A stretch of 64,000 bases of DNA from Clostridium sp. (GTDB lineage: Bacteria > Bacillota > Clostridia > Lachnospirales > Lachnospiraceae), in assembly GCA_018377235.1 (NCBI GenBank), contig JAGZZT010000013.1, positions 108,615 to 172,614 of the forward strand. Direction: 5' to 3'. How positions within the stretch are numbered: the first letter of the stretch is position 1; every line of letters begins with the position of its first letter. The position numbers and the translations under genes are program-made. This document shows positions 1-9,880 of the stretch, piece after piece. The notes below the pieces were generated by a model that did no database searches, had not been told where the DNA came from, and saw nothing but the letters and a program-made list of their open reading frames with translations.

Positions 1-105
1 GTGGATACTGTCAATCAGATCCTGATACAATACCTCCGGGCTTGTAAAATCAGCCGGCTGCTCCAGCTCTCTATCCAGTTGTTTTATCTGATCCATCTTT
101 TCCAT
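1..105 (-). CDS. relA: Probable RelA/SpoT (p)ppGpp synthetase/hydrolase, N-terminal fragment
   Basis: Only the first 35 codons lie in the window; the gene runs off the left edge. The start is an ATG at 105 with GGGAGG seven bases upstream. The fragment is hydrophilic and contains DFTSPEVLYQDLI, which resembles the segment just before the HD hydrolase domain of Clostridia RelA/SpoT proteins. In Firmicutes relA commonly sits just downstream of apt; here apt lies about 1.3 kb upstream, with one dehydrogenase gene between. If correct, the enzyme makes and degrades (p)ppGpp in the cytoplasm during the stringent response. The call rests on a short stretch and on context, so it is tentative. Confidence 0.55.
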   Translation of the reverse strand, partial: MEKMDQIKQLDRELEQPADFTSPEVLYQDLIDSIH

Positions 106-173
106 ACATACGCCTCCCAGCTTCAGGCATCTGCTCCCATCATGCCTTTGTCGTTTTATAGAGAATTATCACT

Positions 174-202
174 ATTATAATTTTTTTTGTCAGAAAATGC
201 AA
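174..202 (-). promoter_or_regulatory. Sigma-A promoter for the left-edge gene
   Basis: On the minus strand TTGCAT (197-202), a 17-base spacer and a perfect TATAAT (174-179) lie about 70 bases upstream of the ATG at 105. This shows that the relA-like gene has its own promoter in the gap after the dehydrogenase gene. The rest of the gap (106-267) shows nothing else clear. Confidence 0.6.
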
Positions 203-267
203 TTATTTTCTGCTCCCTCCTGGACGCCGCAGGCGTTTTGGTCTGTTTCTCTGTAAAATTTCTAGGA

Positions 268-1257
268 TTATTCCCCGTTTTCCGTTCTTTTATACCCTGT
301 CTTCCTATCCACAAGACTGACATACTCCCCGTCTCCCAGAAAAGCTCTCATATTCTTTGCGCTGATTTCCACAATCCGATCCAGGGTAACGCTCAGGTGA
401 AATCCTCCTGATACATGTGGGGTAATGATCACATTAGGACAGTTCCACAGGCGGCTGGATGATGGCAGCGGCTCCGGATCGGCCACATCGATTCCAGCGC
501 CGAACAGCTTCCCCTCCTCCAGAGCATCCGCCAAAGCGTCCGTATCTACGATATTTCCCCTTCCTACATTTAAAAAGACTGCTCCCTGTTTCATACATTG
601 AAAAAGCTCTCTTCCAAACAGGCCTCTGGTGGACTCAGTTCCTGGCAGGCAGACTGCCACAATGTCTGCCCTCTTCAGTTCTTCCTTCAGCACATCCATG
701 GTATAAAGCTCGTCTACCCAGTCTGGTTTTTTATGCACTGTTCTCCTGATTCCTACTATGCTGGCTCCAAATGCTTTCATTCTTCTGGCAAACTCTGTCC
801 CAATGTCTCCCATGCCTATGATCAGAATTCTGCAGCCCCAGATCGGCCTCACCTCCCCCTTATCCTTCCACTGGCGGTTTTTCTGATTTTCCATGTACTT
901 GGGAAATTTTTTCAGGAGATTTAAAAGCATCCCTGTCATATGCTCTGAAATGGCGATCCCGTAAGCTCCCGTAGCGTTAGTCAGCGCTGCAGAGGCCGAC
1001 AGCACTCCTTCATCTGTATATCCATCTGTCCCCGCGCTGTTTAACTGTACCCAGCCCAGATTTTTATTCTGTTTTAACAGAACTGGCGGCACATTGCCAA
1101 TTACTCCATCTGCCTGTTTCAGCTGTTCCTCTATCTCTGTTCTGTCCTGTGTGCAGATCAATTCTGCCTCCCCTGCCGCCTGCTCCAGCAATTTCCTGTG
1201 CTGTTCTGTCACTGGCAGTGTTATCAGAATCCTCTTTCCTTTTCCGTATCCCACCAT
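268..1257 (-). CDS. D-isomer specific 2-hydroxyacid dehydrogenase
   Basis: A 329-residue NAD-dependent oxidoreductase of the D-2-hydroxyacid dehydrogenase family, which interconverts 2-oxoacids and D-2-hydroxyacids in the cytoplasm. The NAD-binding Rossmann motif is GMGDIG (about residue 149). The catalytic triad is visible as Arg in NVGRGN, Glu in DVADPEPLP and His in ITPHVSGG, all in the usual order. Length fits the family (310-340). The start is preceded by AAGGAAGG. It lies downstream of apt on the same strand with a 124-base gap, so it may or may not be cotranscribed. The substrate cannot be told from sequence; phosphoglycerate, glyoxylate and hydroxypyruvate are all possible. Confidence 0.88.
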   Translation of the reverse strand: MVGYGKGKRILITLPVTEQHRKLLEQAAGEAELICTQDRTEIEEQLKQADGVIGNVPPVLLKQNKNLGWVQLNSAGTDGYTDEGVLSASAALTNATGAYGIAISEHMTGMLLNLLKKFPKYMENQKNRQWKDKGEVRPIWGCRILIIGMGDIGTEFARRMKAFGASIVGIRRTVHKKPDWVDELYTMDVLKEELKRADIVAVCLPGTESTRGLFGRELFQCMKQGAVFLNVGRGNIVDTDALADALEEGKLFGAGIDVADPEPLPSSSRLWNCPNVIITPHVSGGFHLSVTLDRIVEISAKNMRAFLGDGEYVSLVDRKTGYKRTENGE

Positions 1258-1381
1258 ATAGGAACCTTCCTTTCATTCTCTTTTTTATAATGGCCTCTTT
1301 ATTCCGCACGCTCACATATGTATGCGCCAAAGCGCCGGAATGCCGCTTCCTGCAGCACCCCGGCGCTCTGCCGCCTGTCTT

Positions 1382-1906
1382 CTATTTTCCCTCGTAAACA
1401 ATCAGGGAATCTACCGGATAATCTTTCAGTTTCTTTCTTCCCTCAAGTCCGGCTAACTCCATTACAAAGCAGATGCGCACAACCTCTCCGCCCAGGCTCT
1501 CGATAAGCTTACAGATCGCCTCCATAGTTCCTCCTGTGGCAATCAGATCGTCAATAATGACAACTTTCTGGCCTGGTTTAATAGAATCCTCATGCATCTC
1601 TACCTCAGCGCTTCCATATTCCAGATCATACTTCATAGAAACAGTCTTACATGGCAGCTTTCCCTTTTTACGGACTGGCACAAAACCTTTGTGAGCGGCG
1701 TAAGCCACCGGGACTCCAAAGATAAAGCCTCTGGACTCCGGTCCCACTACCACATCGTACTCCACGCCCTCCAGAGTCTTTAACAGGCCGTCTACTGCCA
1801 GTTTCAGACCGTCTGGATCCTGAAGAATTGTAGTAATGTCTCTAAAGATAATGCCTGGCTCCGGAAAATCCGGAATGCTTCTTACATATTCCTCTAATTT
1901 CTTCAT
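1382..1906 (-). CDS. apt: Adenine phosphoribosyltransferase
   Basis: A 174-residue cytoplasmic purine salvage enzyme that converts adenine and PRPP to AMP. The PRPP-binding motif VVIIDDLIATGGT is intact near residue 113, and the N-terminal PDFPEPGIIFRDITTIL segment is typical of Apt. Length is standard. It lies 41 bases downstream of argH on the same strand and is probably cotranscribed with it. Its nearness to the relA-like gene at the left edge matches a common Firmicutes arrangement. Confidence 0.96.
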   Translation of the reverse strand: MKKLEEYVRSIPDFPEPGIIFRDITTILQDPDGLKLAVDGLLKTLEGVEYDVVVGPESRGFIFGVPVAYAAHKGFVPVRKKGKLPCKTVSMKYDLEYGSAEVEMHEDSIKPGQKVVIIDDLIATGGTMEAICKLIESLGGEVVRICFVMELAGLEGRKKLKDYPVDSLIVYEGK

Positions 1907-1947
1907 ACTGCTCTTTCCTCTCTTTTCCTGTTCTTCAATTCAATTTA

Positions 1948-3336
1948 TCAGATGAACTCCTGTGTTTCTTTCAGCCTTTTTCTGCAGGCGGCAATCACCA
2001 GCTTCATAGCCTCCTGGCCTGGGGCGCCTACAGTCATTCTCTTTTTCACGCAGGTCTCCATGCTGACAGCCTCATAAATGTCCTCCTCAAAAACAGGACA
2101 GATCTCCTTGTAAGCTTCCAGAGGGAGCTCATCCAGGGAGCATTCTCTCTCAATGCAGGTTAACACCAGACGGCCGATCATTCCATGAGCGTCCCGGAAG
2201 GGCACCCCATGATTTACCAGGTAATCTGCCGCATCTGTGGCGTTGGTAAAGCCGTTTTTCGCACTTTTTTCCATTACATCCTTTTTAAAAGTCATGGTAG
2301 AAATCATGCCTGTAAACAGAGCCAGACAGCCCTTCACTGTGTCAATGGCATCGAATGTCAGCTCTTTATCCTCCTGCATATCCTTATTATATGCCAGAGG
2401 AATGCCCTTCATTGTAGTTAACAGGCTGACTAAAGCTCCATATACCCGTCCTGTCTTGCCGCGGATCAGCTCTGCAATATCAGGGTTCTTCTTCTGTGGC
2501 ATAATACTGCTTCCCGTACTGTAGGAATCGTCAATCTCCACAAACTGGTATTCATTGGTATTCCAAATAATAATCTCCTCACAGAACCGGCTTAAATGCA
2601 TGGAGATAGTAGACAGGGCGCTTAACAGCTCTATCAGATAGTCTCTGTCAGCCACAGAATCCATGCTGTTTAAGGTCGCTCCATAAAAGTCCAGAAGCTC
2701 TGCCGTATATTCCCGGTCCAGAGGATAGGTCGTGCCTGCCAGAGCTCCAGAACCCAGAGGGCAGTAATTCATTCTCTCTCTGATATCGTGAAGTCTGGAA
2801 AGATCTCTGAAAAACATCTCAAAGTACGCTCCCAGATGGTGAGCCAGGGTAATCGGCTGAGCCTTCTGCAGATGGGTGAAGCCTGGCATATAAGTGTCAA
2901 GATGCTCCTCCATCAGCGCAAGCAGAGTTTCCAGAAGCTTCCTCACCAGGCCGGACATCTCGTCGATTTCATCCCTGGTATAGAGTTTCATGTCAAGGGC
3001 TACCTGATCATTGCGGCTGCGTCCTGTGTGAAGACGTTTTCCCGCCTCCCCGATTCGGTCAATGAGATTGCTCTCCACAAAGGAATGAATATCCTCGTAT
3101 TCCGACGTCATCAAAAGAGTTCCGTTCTCCACATCCCTCAGAATTCCCTTTAATCCCTCGATAATTGCATTTTTGTCTTCCTCAGAAAGAATTCCCTGTC
3201 TGGCCAGCATCGTCACATGAGCGATGCTTCCCCTGATATCCTGGCGATACATCTTCTGATCAAACGAGATAGAAGCGTTAAAATTGTGCACCAGCTGATT
3301 TTCTTCTTTTGTAAATCGTCCTCCCCATAATTTCAT
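1948..3336 (-). CDS. argH: Argininosuccinate lyase
   Basis: The enzyme cleaves argininosuccinate to arginine and fumarate, the last step of arginine synthesis. The fumarase/lyase superfamily signature GSSIMPQKKNP is present near residue 280, and the N-terminus KLWGGRF and the HTGRSRNDQ motif are typical of ArgH. Two in-frame ATGs exist (3342 and 3336); the AAGGAGG lies only two bases from the first and eight from the second, so 3336 (462 residues) is preferred. It follows the YfhO-like gene by only 13 bases, so the two probably share a transcript. No argG is seen in the window. Confidence 0.95.
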   Translation of the reverse strand: MKLWGGRFTKEENQLVHNFNASISFDQKMYRQDIRGSIAHVTMLARQGILSEEDKNAIIEGLKGILRDVENGTLLMTSEYEDIHSFVESNLIDRIGEAGKRLHTGRSRNDQVALDMKLYTRDEIDEMSGLVRKLLETLLALMEEHLDTYMPGFTHLQKAQPITLAHHLGAYFEMFFRDLSRLHDIRERMNYCPLGSGALAGTTYPLDREYTAELLDFYGATLNSMDSVADRDYLIELLSALSTISMHLSRFCEEIIIWNTNEYQFVEIDDSYSTGSSIMPQKKNPDIAELIRGKTGRVYGALVSLLTTMKGIPLAYNKDMQEDKELTFDAIDTVKGCLALFTGMISTMTFKKDVMEKSAKNGFTNATDAADYLVNHGVPFRDAHGMIGRLVLTCIERECSLDELPLEAYKEICPVFEEDIYEAVSMETCVKKRMTVGAPGQEAMKLVIAACRKRLKETQEFI

Positions 3337-3349
3337 GGCCATTTCCTCC

Positions 3350-6170
3350 TTATGTCTCTTGATTTATGTCTTTTTCTATTTGTCCTGTTCCTTTTTCCAG
3401 CCGCTCCCCGGAAGCCTTCTCCAGAAGTCTGCCCTCCCGGCGGTCTCTCCGCTCCGAAAGGCGTCTGTGTAAATTCCTGCGTTCCCTCTTTCTTTTTCTG
3501 AAGGCCGCAAAAGCTGCAGCACCCAGGACAGCCGCACAGAGCAGTGAGATGAGTGCTCCCTCCTTCAGGCCCTCCGGCATGTAGGAAAGCTCTACCACAT
3601 GGCTTCCTGGATCCATCTCAATACCCAGGAAAGCGCCGAACAGCTTCTGAGGCTGTCTTTCCTGTCCGTCTACCGTCACTGTCCACCCTCCGTCATAGGG
3701 GATAGACGTAAAGAGTGTCCCCCCTGTACCGGCGTCCACAGTTCCCTTCAGCCTGTCATCTTCCCAGACAGACAGAGCGAACGGACTCTCAGCCAGCTTT
3801 CTGTATACGTGTTCAAGTCCAGCCTCGTTGTAGCGGTAAAGGCGGATTCCCAGATCTTCGTTTCCTTCCTCATTCTGGAAGGTCAGAGTCTCTCCGGCCT
3901 CCACCATGCCTACCTCAATCAGATAACCACGGTTTATATTGTCAAAGGTATCTTTTTCCTCCCCTTTCTTCAGGGAAACAGATTTTACCTGCCTGTTGGA
4001 GACAAAAGCGTAGTACTCGCCCGGCTCCTGCGGCGTATAAATCAGGCTGGGACCATTTCCCAGGCCCTCTGTCTCCTCCAGCACATCCGGTGCATCAAAC
4101 AGACTGCAGAGAGAATTCTGAACGTCCGCCGGGTTCGCCATGTTTAGATGCCACTCATTTTTCATGATATCAGGAATCATAAAGCCAAGCGGAAGGGCAT
4201 ACCGGTTGGCATAAAGGTATGTGCCCTGATAGTCCTGAATATATTCCAGACGGAAAGGCATATTTGACCGCCAGCAGACAGTCCACGAAAGGCGTGCTTC
4301 CTGTAATGCTGTATGCATTTGTAGAGCCTTCGCAGCCCAGGCTTTTCATAAATTCTGTCACATCAGCGTGAGCCATGGAAGAGAACAGGGAAACAGATGG
4401 AAAATGCATCCAGGCCCCATCATTTTTCGTCCTCTGATCCGCTTTTTCTATGCGGTAAAAGTCTGTACCGCCTTCCAGACTGTCTGCCAGCGCCTCGACT
4501 CCCTCGTTATCGGCAGTGTAGGCTGTTCGGCTGGTGGTAGTCACACTGGTGCAGGTAGTGTTCACCGCCGCCTCCACGCAGACGGTAAACAGGGCCAGAA
4601 AAGCTGCAAGAGCCGCCCGCTTCCTGCCACTTTCGTTCTCCCCTCTTCTCCTGTACAAAAACATCAGGCCTGTATAAACGGCAAGGAAGAAAATCGCCCC
4701 GTAAAATACCGCAAAATGATAGGCCTCGTCCCCTTCCCTGAATTTCTGAGTCAAAAGCACAAAGGAAACGGCTCCCAAAAAGGCCGCCGAAATGCTTCTG
4801 TCAGAAAACTGTTCCAGGTTCCTATAGGCCTGAAAGCAGGCTGTCAGCATCAAAGCGATATAAATAAAGGATTGTCTGGCCGGCAAGCTGTTCGGATAGT
4901 GAAAGCCATGCCAGATAAAATTCAGCACGTTTACAGAAAAACTGGCCAGGAAAAACAACAGCAGGGAGCAGTAAACAGCCTTCTCCCGCAGAGAAATATT
5001 TCTGCAGACCAGATAAAGCAGAAACAGCATCAGCACCGCCGTTCCGCAGTAAATATTCGGCCAGTGATCCAGGCCAATCTCCACCTGCACGTTTCCGATA
5101 TGACGGGCCAGCATATCCACAATAGAGAAATAGCTCTCAACTGTCTGCGGAAAGCTCATCTCCCCGGAAGCTGTGCTCTGAAGAGCAAAGATCTCCGGCA
5201 GCAGCACTGCCGATGCCAGCCCTCCGGCAAGGAGAGAACAGCCTGCAAACAGGCCGATGCATTTGCCCCATCCATCCTTAAAGTGCTCCCAATCCAGCAC
5301 GATCAGAGCAGCAAAATAGATCACCATGAAAATGCAGATCATGATGGATATATAATAGTTAGACAGAATGGAAAGTCCCAGAGAGACGCAGTAGAGAAGC
5401 CCCCTCTTCTCCCTTACCAGCTGTTCCAGTCCTAACAGAATCAAAGGGAACAGGACAATACAGTCCAGCCACATAATGTTCCAGCTATAGGCTGCCATAT
5501 AACCTGACAGCGCGTAAAAAATCCCGAAAAAGCAGGCACCGAAATCTGAGGCACCGCTGCGTTTTCTCAAATACCAGGTAAAGGAAAGTCCTGCCAGGCC
5601 TATTTTCAGCACAATGGAAGCAGTCATGAATTCAATCACGTACCTAGCAGGGCACAAAATCAGAAGCCAGTTGAATGGGCTGGCCAGATAGTAGGCGTAA
5701 AGAGCCGCAAAGTTCACTCCCAGACCGATATCCCAGCTGTACAGAAGGCTTCTCCCTTCAGACAGTTTATGGCGGAACTCTGAAAAAAACGGCGCGTACT
5801 GATGGTACATATCCGTTCTCAAAAAGCTTTCCTCGCCAAAAGGGAAAATTCCTCTCTGGGCAAAAATAATAATCATAATGACAACTGGCACAAAAAATGC
5901 TGCTATATAACCATCCCTGGGCTTTAAAAGGCCTCCTTCCGGCATTTTGTCCCGTTCCTTCGGCATTTTTTCACGAACCAGTCCAGCTGTTCCTGCCTGC
6001 CGTTTCTCACTTGAAGCCTCCATTTCCTCTGCTGCCTCCTCCGGCCTTGTTTTATGACAATTTGCCATCTCCATGTCTCTCTCCTGCGCTTCCTTTTTTT
6101 CCGGGAACATTACCTTTTTTAACGCCTGATCAAACTCCCTTGAAATCCCTGTTATATTGTCTTCTCTCAT
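3350..6170 (-). pseudogene. YfhO-family membrane protein, broken by a single-base frameshift
   Basis: Two overlapping reading frames (6170-4170 and 4318-3350) together encode one YfhO-type polytopic protein of about 939 residues. The first frame carries an 85-residue charged cytoplasmic extension, then DMYHQYAPFF and about a dozen membrane spans; it is in the family frame up to LLAVKYAF. The second frame resumes with RLEYIQDYQGTYLYANRYALPLGFM, the start of the conserved C-terminal extracytoplasmic part, and ends with a last membrane span and a charged tail. Removing one base near 4252-4256 (the TTTCC on the minus strand) joins the two frames. YfhO proteins are GT-C-like and act in glycosylation of wall or lipid-linked polymers. 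The GtrA gene just upstream fits such a system. It could be a real inactivation or a sequencing error. Confidence 0.8.
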
Positions 6171-6200
6171 ACAACCTCCGCGCAGCCTGCGCCGCGCTTT

Positions 6201-6650
6201 TTACTTTTTCCATTTCTCAGAGGCTGCCTCTCTGCCACGGAAAATGAACAGCTTGCTGAGTATATAATTTAAAACCAGGGACATAGCGGAAACCGCAATT
6301 TTTCCAAACAGGTTGGACCATCCAAGGCCGTTTACCATAAGCTCCATTCCAGCAATGGTCAGAATTCCTGTGAACAGTCTGCAGGCCACGAAAGAAACCA
6401 GCTCGCTGAACAGTTTTGGCAGCTTCAGGGAAGTACTCTGGAATACAAACAGCTTGTTAGTAATAAACGCAAATAAAACAGCAGCCGCCCAGGACATGGT
6501 CTGGGAAAACACTACGGAATACCCCATATTATAGAGGGCAAAATATCCAACCCAGTCTACTGCCGTTGTCAGGACTCCGAAAATAAAGTAGGATACCGTC
6601 TCCCGGTTGACGCATTTTGCTGCCAGCTGATTCCATATTTTTCTAATCAT
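6201..6650 (-). CDS. GtrA family membrane protein
   Basis: A 149-residue protein with four membrane spans and the family start YFIFGVLTTAVDW, followed by ALYNMGYSVVFSQ and a Lys/Arg-rich tail. GtrA proteins are thought to flip undecaprenyl-phosphate sugars across the membrane for polymer glycosylation. It lies 30 bases upstream of the YfhO-like gene on the same strand, so the two probably form a flippase/transferase pair. A GT2 enzyme that would load the carrier is not adjacent; the nearest is at 27200-28219. Confidence 0.85.
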   Translation of the reverse strand: MIRKIWNQLAAKCVNRETVSYFIFGVLTTAVDWVGYFALYNMGYSVVFSQTMSWAAAVLFAFITNKLFVFQSTSLKLPKLFSELVSFVACRLFTGILTIAGMELMVNGLGWSNLFGKIAVSAMSLVLNYILSKLFIFRGREAASEKWKK

Positions 6651-6745
6651 ATAACACTTATTTCCTTAACTCTTTTCTTAATTTGTTTTTTACTTGCTGT
6701 CTCAGCTTTTCTTTTGCTATTGTAATGTGTTTTTCTGCAAAAAGC

Positions 6746-6783
6746 AAGGACGGGAGCCTGCCAATTCACATGTTCCCGCCCTT
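6746..6783 (-). terminator. Rho-independent terminator of the aminotransferase gene
   Basis: A ten-pair stem (AAGGGCGGGA with TCCCGTCCTT, one G-U pair) is followed on the minus strand by GCTTTTT. It lies just past the stop codon at 6799 and separates this gene from gtrA. Confidence 0.75.
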
Positions 6784-6798
6784 TTTATATTGGAAATC

Positions 6799-8085
6799 TT
6801 ATTTATCTTCCAGCAGCTTCTTCACGCTGACTAACTTTACGCAGAGGGCAAACAGCTCTGTCGCTGTAATCAGATCCTGAAGCGGCGGATAGGAAGGAGC
6901 AATACGGATATTGCTGTCATGAGGATCCTTTCCGTACGGATAGGTCGCTCCGGCATTTGTCATCACCACGCCAGCCTTCTTGCACTTGGCTACAATGGCC
7001 TTTGCACAGCCTTCCATGGAGTCAAAGCAGATGAAATATCCTCCTCTCGGCTTTGTCCAGGTTCCAATTCCAAGGCCGCTTAATTCTCTGTCAAGAATCT
7101 CCTCAACTGCCTCGAACTTCGGACGGAGAATGTCAGCATGCTTCTTCATATGCTCCACCATTCCATGAATATCCTTGAAGAAACGGACATGACGCAGCTG
7201 GTTTACCTTATCGTGTCCAATTGTCTGAATTTTCAGCTGTTTCTTAATATCCTCCAGGTTATTATGAGAGGTAGCAAGAGCTGCGATACCAGATCCAGGG
7301 AAACAGATCTTAGACGTAGACGCAAATTTGTAAACAAGATCTGGATTTCCGGCTCTCTTGCACTCTGCCAGAATCTCTGTCACCTGATCCTGCTTGTCCT
7401 CGTACAGATGATGGATGCCGTAAGCATTATCCCAGAAAATTCTGAAGTCCTTCGCTGCTGGTCTCAGTCTTGCCAGACGGCGTACTGTCTGATCAGAATA
7501 GGAAATTCCGCTTGGGTTGGAATATTTCGGAACGCACCAGATTCCCTTGATCGCCTCGTCCTCGGCAACCATCTTCTCTACCAGTTCCATATCCGGGCCT
7601 TCGTCGTTCATCGGGATATTGATCATCTCAATATTAAAATATTCTGTAATTGCAAAATGTCTGTCATATCCTGGAACAGGACAGAGGAACTTTACCTTGT
7701 CAAGCTTGCACCAGGGAGTACTTCCCATAATACCGTGTGTCATAGCGCGGGAAATAGTATCATACATTACATTTAAGCTGGAGTTTCCATAGATAATCAG
7801 ATTGGCCGCCGGAACCTCAATCATATCTCCAATCAGTTCCTTGGCCTCGCTGATTCCGTCCAGCACGCCGTAATTGCGGCAGTCCGTCCCGTCCTCGCAG
7901 GTAAGATCCGTGGAGCTGTTAAGCACGTCCATCATCTCCATGGAAAGATCTAACTGCTCTGCAGACGGCTTTCCTCTTGACATATCAAGCTTTAAATCTT
8001 TTGCCTGAAACGCACGGTACTGTGCATTCAGCTCGTGGCTGAGCGCAACTAATTCTTCTTTTGTAAGTTCGCTGTAAGGCTTCAT
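6799..8085 (-). CDS. PLP-dependent aminotransferase, type Ic aspartate aminotransferase-like
   Basis: A 428-residue fold-type I aminotransferase, probably transferring amino groups between aspartate (or another amino acid) and 2-oxoglutarate. The start LDMSRGKPSAEQLDLS and the overall layout match the MocR-like/alanine-glyoxylate aminotransferase group (Pfam PF12897) that includes the type Ic aspartate aminotransferase of Corynebacterium. The PLP-binding lysine is expected in FASTSKICFPGSG. It is monocistronic by the look of its surroundings: own terminator downstream, divergent mntP upstream. Substrate is inferred from the family only. Confidence 0.85.
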   Translation of the reverse strand: MKPYSELTKEELVALSHELNAQYRAFQAKDLKLDMSRGKPSAEQLDLSMEMMDVLNSSTDLTCEDGTDCRNYGVLDGISEAKELIGDMIEVPAANLIIYGNSSLNVMYDTISRAMTHGIMGSTPWCKLDKVKFLCPVPGYDRHFAITEYFNIEMINIPMNDEGPDMELVEKMVAEDEAIKGIWCVPKYSNPSGISYSDQTVRRLARLRPAAKDFRIFWDNAYGIHHLYEDKQDQVTEILAECKRAGNPDLVYKFASTSKICFPGSGIAALATSHNNLEDIKKQLKIQTIGHDKVNQLRHVRFFKDIHGMVEHMKKHADILRPKFEAVEEILDRELSGLGIGTWTKPRGGYFICFDSMEGCAKAIVAKCKKAGVVMTNAGATYPYGKDPHDSNIRIAPSYPPLQDLITATELFALCVKLVSVKKLLEDK

Positions 8086-8223
8086 TCCCTCAAAATCCTC
8101 CTTGTTTTCAGGCTTTCCCAGCCATTTATTCTTATAAATGCTCTTTCACTGAATTATCATATCAAAACATGATTTCATTGACAAGACATTTTTTGCGCTC
8201 TTCCTGCAATTCCCGACAAAAGA

Positions 8224-8252
8224 TTGATTCCTTTAAAAGACAATGGTATAAT
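8224..8252 (+). promoter_or_regulatory. Sigma-A promoter of mntP
   Basis: TTGATT (8224-8229), a 17-base spacer and TATAAT (8247-8252) lie 40 bases before the mntP start codon. The leader between them is too short for a yybP-ykoY manganese riboswitch. Confidence 0.7.
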
Positions 8253-8292
8253 AAGACTCCATGTTTTAATCAATTTCAGGAGGAAATTTATC

Positions 8293-8850
8293 ATGTCGCT
8301 GACAGAGCTTTTTATTCTCGCCGTGGGAGTGTCCATGGATGCCTTTGCCGTGTCGGTCTGCAAAGGACTGTCCATACAGCGTTTAAACTGGCGCCATGCC
8401 GTTTTAGTAGGACTTTACTTTGGAGGTTTTCAGGCTGCCATGCCTCTGATGGGATATCTTTTGGGAGCCCGCTTCAAAGACTCCATCGCTTCCTTTGATC
8501 ATTGGATCGCCTTTATTCTTCTGGCAGCTATCGGCTTCAGCATGATTCGAGAGGCCTGTTCCAAGGAGGAGGAAGAGCTGGATGGCTCTCTGGGATTTAA
8601 AACCATGAGTATCCTGGCCCTGGCTACCAGCATCGATGCCCTGGCTGTGGGAGTCACGCTGTCTTTTTTAAATGTTGAAATTGTTCCTGCTGTCTCCTTT
8701 ATTGGAATTATTACATTTCTTCTGTCTGCAGCCGGCGTCAGAATCGGCCATGTATTCGGAACCCGCTATAAATCCAAGGCAGAGCTTGGCGGCGGCGCCA
8801 TTCTGATTCTTATTGGGCTTAAAATCCTGATTGAACACCTATTTTTTTAA
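8293..8850 (+). CDS. mntP: Manganese efflux pump MntP
   Basis: A 185-residue membrane protein with six predicted spans that exports Mn2+. The paired conserved motifs are present: [14 protein letters not shown] in the first span and [15 protein letters not shown] in the fourth, each with the acidic residue thought to bind the metal. Length equals that of known MntP proteins. The ATG at 8293 follows AGGAGG at nine bases; an upstream TTG at 8224 is part of the promoter. It is the only plus-strand gene in the first 26 kb. Confidence 0.93.
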   Translation: MSLTELFILAVGVSMDAFAVSVCKGLSIQRLNWRHAVLVGLYFGGFQAAMPLMGYLLGARFKDSIASFDHWIAFILLAAIGFSMIREACSKEEEELDGSLGFKTMSILALATSIDALAVGVTLSFLNVEIVPAVSFIGIITFLLSAAGVRIGHVFGTRYKSKAELGGGAILILIGLKILIEHLFF

Positions 8851-8898
8851 ATCCGCTCCAGCTGGCAGGAAATTATTTTCCTGCTGGTTTCAGCGGAT
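8851..8898. terminator. Hairpin between convergent mntP and GGDEF genes
   Basis: ATCCGCT and AGCGGAT pair around an inner GC-rich stem (CAGGAAA with TTTCCTG). The element overlaps the last codons of the GGDEF gene and could stop transcription from either side, although neither flank has a strong U-run. Confidence 0.45.
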
Positions 8899-9880
8899 AA
8901 GTATGATGAAGGATCAGCTCATCCTCCATCTTATTTTCCCTGTAAAATGCCTGGCAGATACGGTTGGCAATCATCTCCACATTCTCCTCCGTTGTGTCAG
9001 ACAACATGACCAGAAACTGGCAGCTGCTGTACTGAGCGTAAAGATCTCCCATACGCAGATTATTCTGAATCGCCTGTCCCAGCTGTTCCAGCTGGTAATC
9101 ACGCTGTTCCAAAGTCGGAAATTCATTAGCCATATCTGTGAGAGTAAATAAAATCAGAAAAGCTCCCATATCCTTTCGCGTCATTTTTCTCTCTACAAAA
9201 CGATAAATACTTTTAAATGTCTCATAATCCTGGCAGTACGCTCCTGGAAGTGGATCTTCCTCCCGCATTTCCTTAGCCAGGATTTTCATATCAATCAGGA
9301 TTTCATCGCCGTTTACGTCAGCTACAGCCTCTCTCTCCAGTCCTTCCCCTCTTCGGCTTCTCTTTTCCTTTACAATCCTCTGATCCACCAGATCAAACAG
9401 ATCCTTATACCCAAATCCCGGATGGAAGCTTCCTCCGCAGATCGTCATGGAAAGTCTGAGTATCACTGTACTGCTCACCTCGACTCTCACGAATCTCTCA
9501 CGAATCTGTCTGCACCGTCTCTGGATTTCTTCCTCTTCCAGAGTCTGAGGCATGAAAATTACAAACTCATCGCCTCCGCATCTGCCGATCAGACAGCCGG
9601 AAGGGAACATTTTTGTCAGCACAGACGCAATATTCTGGAGCAGCTGATCTCCGATAATATGGCCGTAAGTATCATTAATCTTCTTAAACTGGTCAATATC
9701 CATAAGAATCATAGATCCTGCTCTGTTTCGCTTCAGATATTCTCCTACTTTCTCTTCCATGGCTCTGCTGTTATAAAGCCCTGTCAACCAGTCCTCCTCC
9801 GCCATTTTCTGATAAGCGGCAATGGCCTGTTCCAGCTGCTTTCGTGTTTTATCTTTTCCTGCTGTTGCTCTCTTTCTCAT
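8873..9880 (-). CDS. Tandem GGDEF-domain protein (diguanylate cyclase plus degenerate domain)
   Basis: A 335-residue soluble protein with no membrane span. The first domain (residues 30-185) has FKKINDTYGH and an intact CGGDEF signature, so it should make c-di-GMP, but it lacks an RxxD inhibitory site. The second domain (about 205-325) follows the same fold pattern, but its signature is SSCQF in place of GGDEF. It still has RMGD exactly five residues earlier, where the RxxD product-binding site belongs. This suggests a catalytic domain plus a c-di-GMP-sensing one. No sensory domain is visible apart from a short charged N-terminus. It ends convergently with mntP. Confidence 0.85.
   Translation of the reverse strand: MRKRATAGKDKTRKQLEQAIAAYQKMAEEDWLTGLYNSRAMEEKVGEYLKRNRAGSMILMDIDQFKKINDTYGHIIGDQLLQNIASVLTKMFPSGCLIGRCGGDEFVIFMPQTLEEEEIQRRCRQIRERFVRVEVSSTVILRLSMTICGGSFHPGFGYKDLFDLVDQRIVKEKRSRRGEGLEREAVADVNGDEILIDMKILAKEMREEDPLPGAYCQDYETFKSIYRFVERKMTRKDMGAFLILFTLTDMANEFPTLEQRDYQLEQLGQAIQNNLRMGDLYAQYSSCQFLVMLSDTTEENVEMIANRICQAFYRENKMEDELILHHTYPLKPAGK

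Noticed and set aside
4368..5435. A 355-codon plus-strand open frame
   Set aside because: It is fully antisense to the YfhO-like gene, its product is low in hydrophobic structure and rich in Gln, His and Lys, and it has no ribosome binding site.
8086..8292. Possible yybP-ykoY manganese riboswitch before mntP
   Set aside because: The mapped promoter leaves only about 35 bases of leader, and none of the conserved riboswitch sequence is present.
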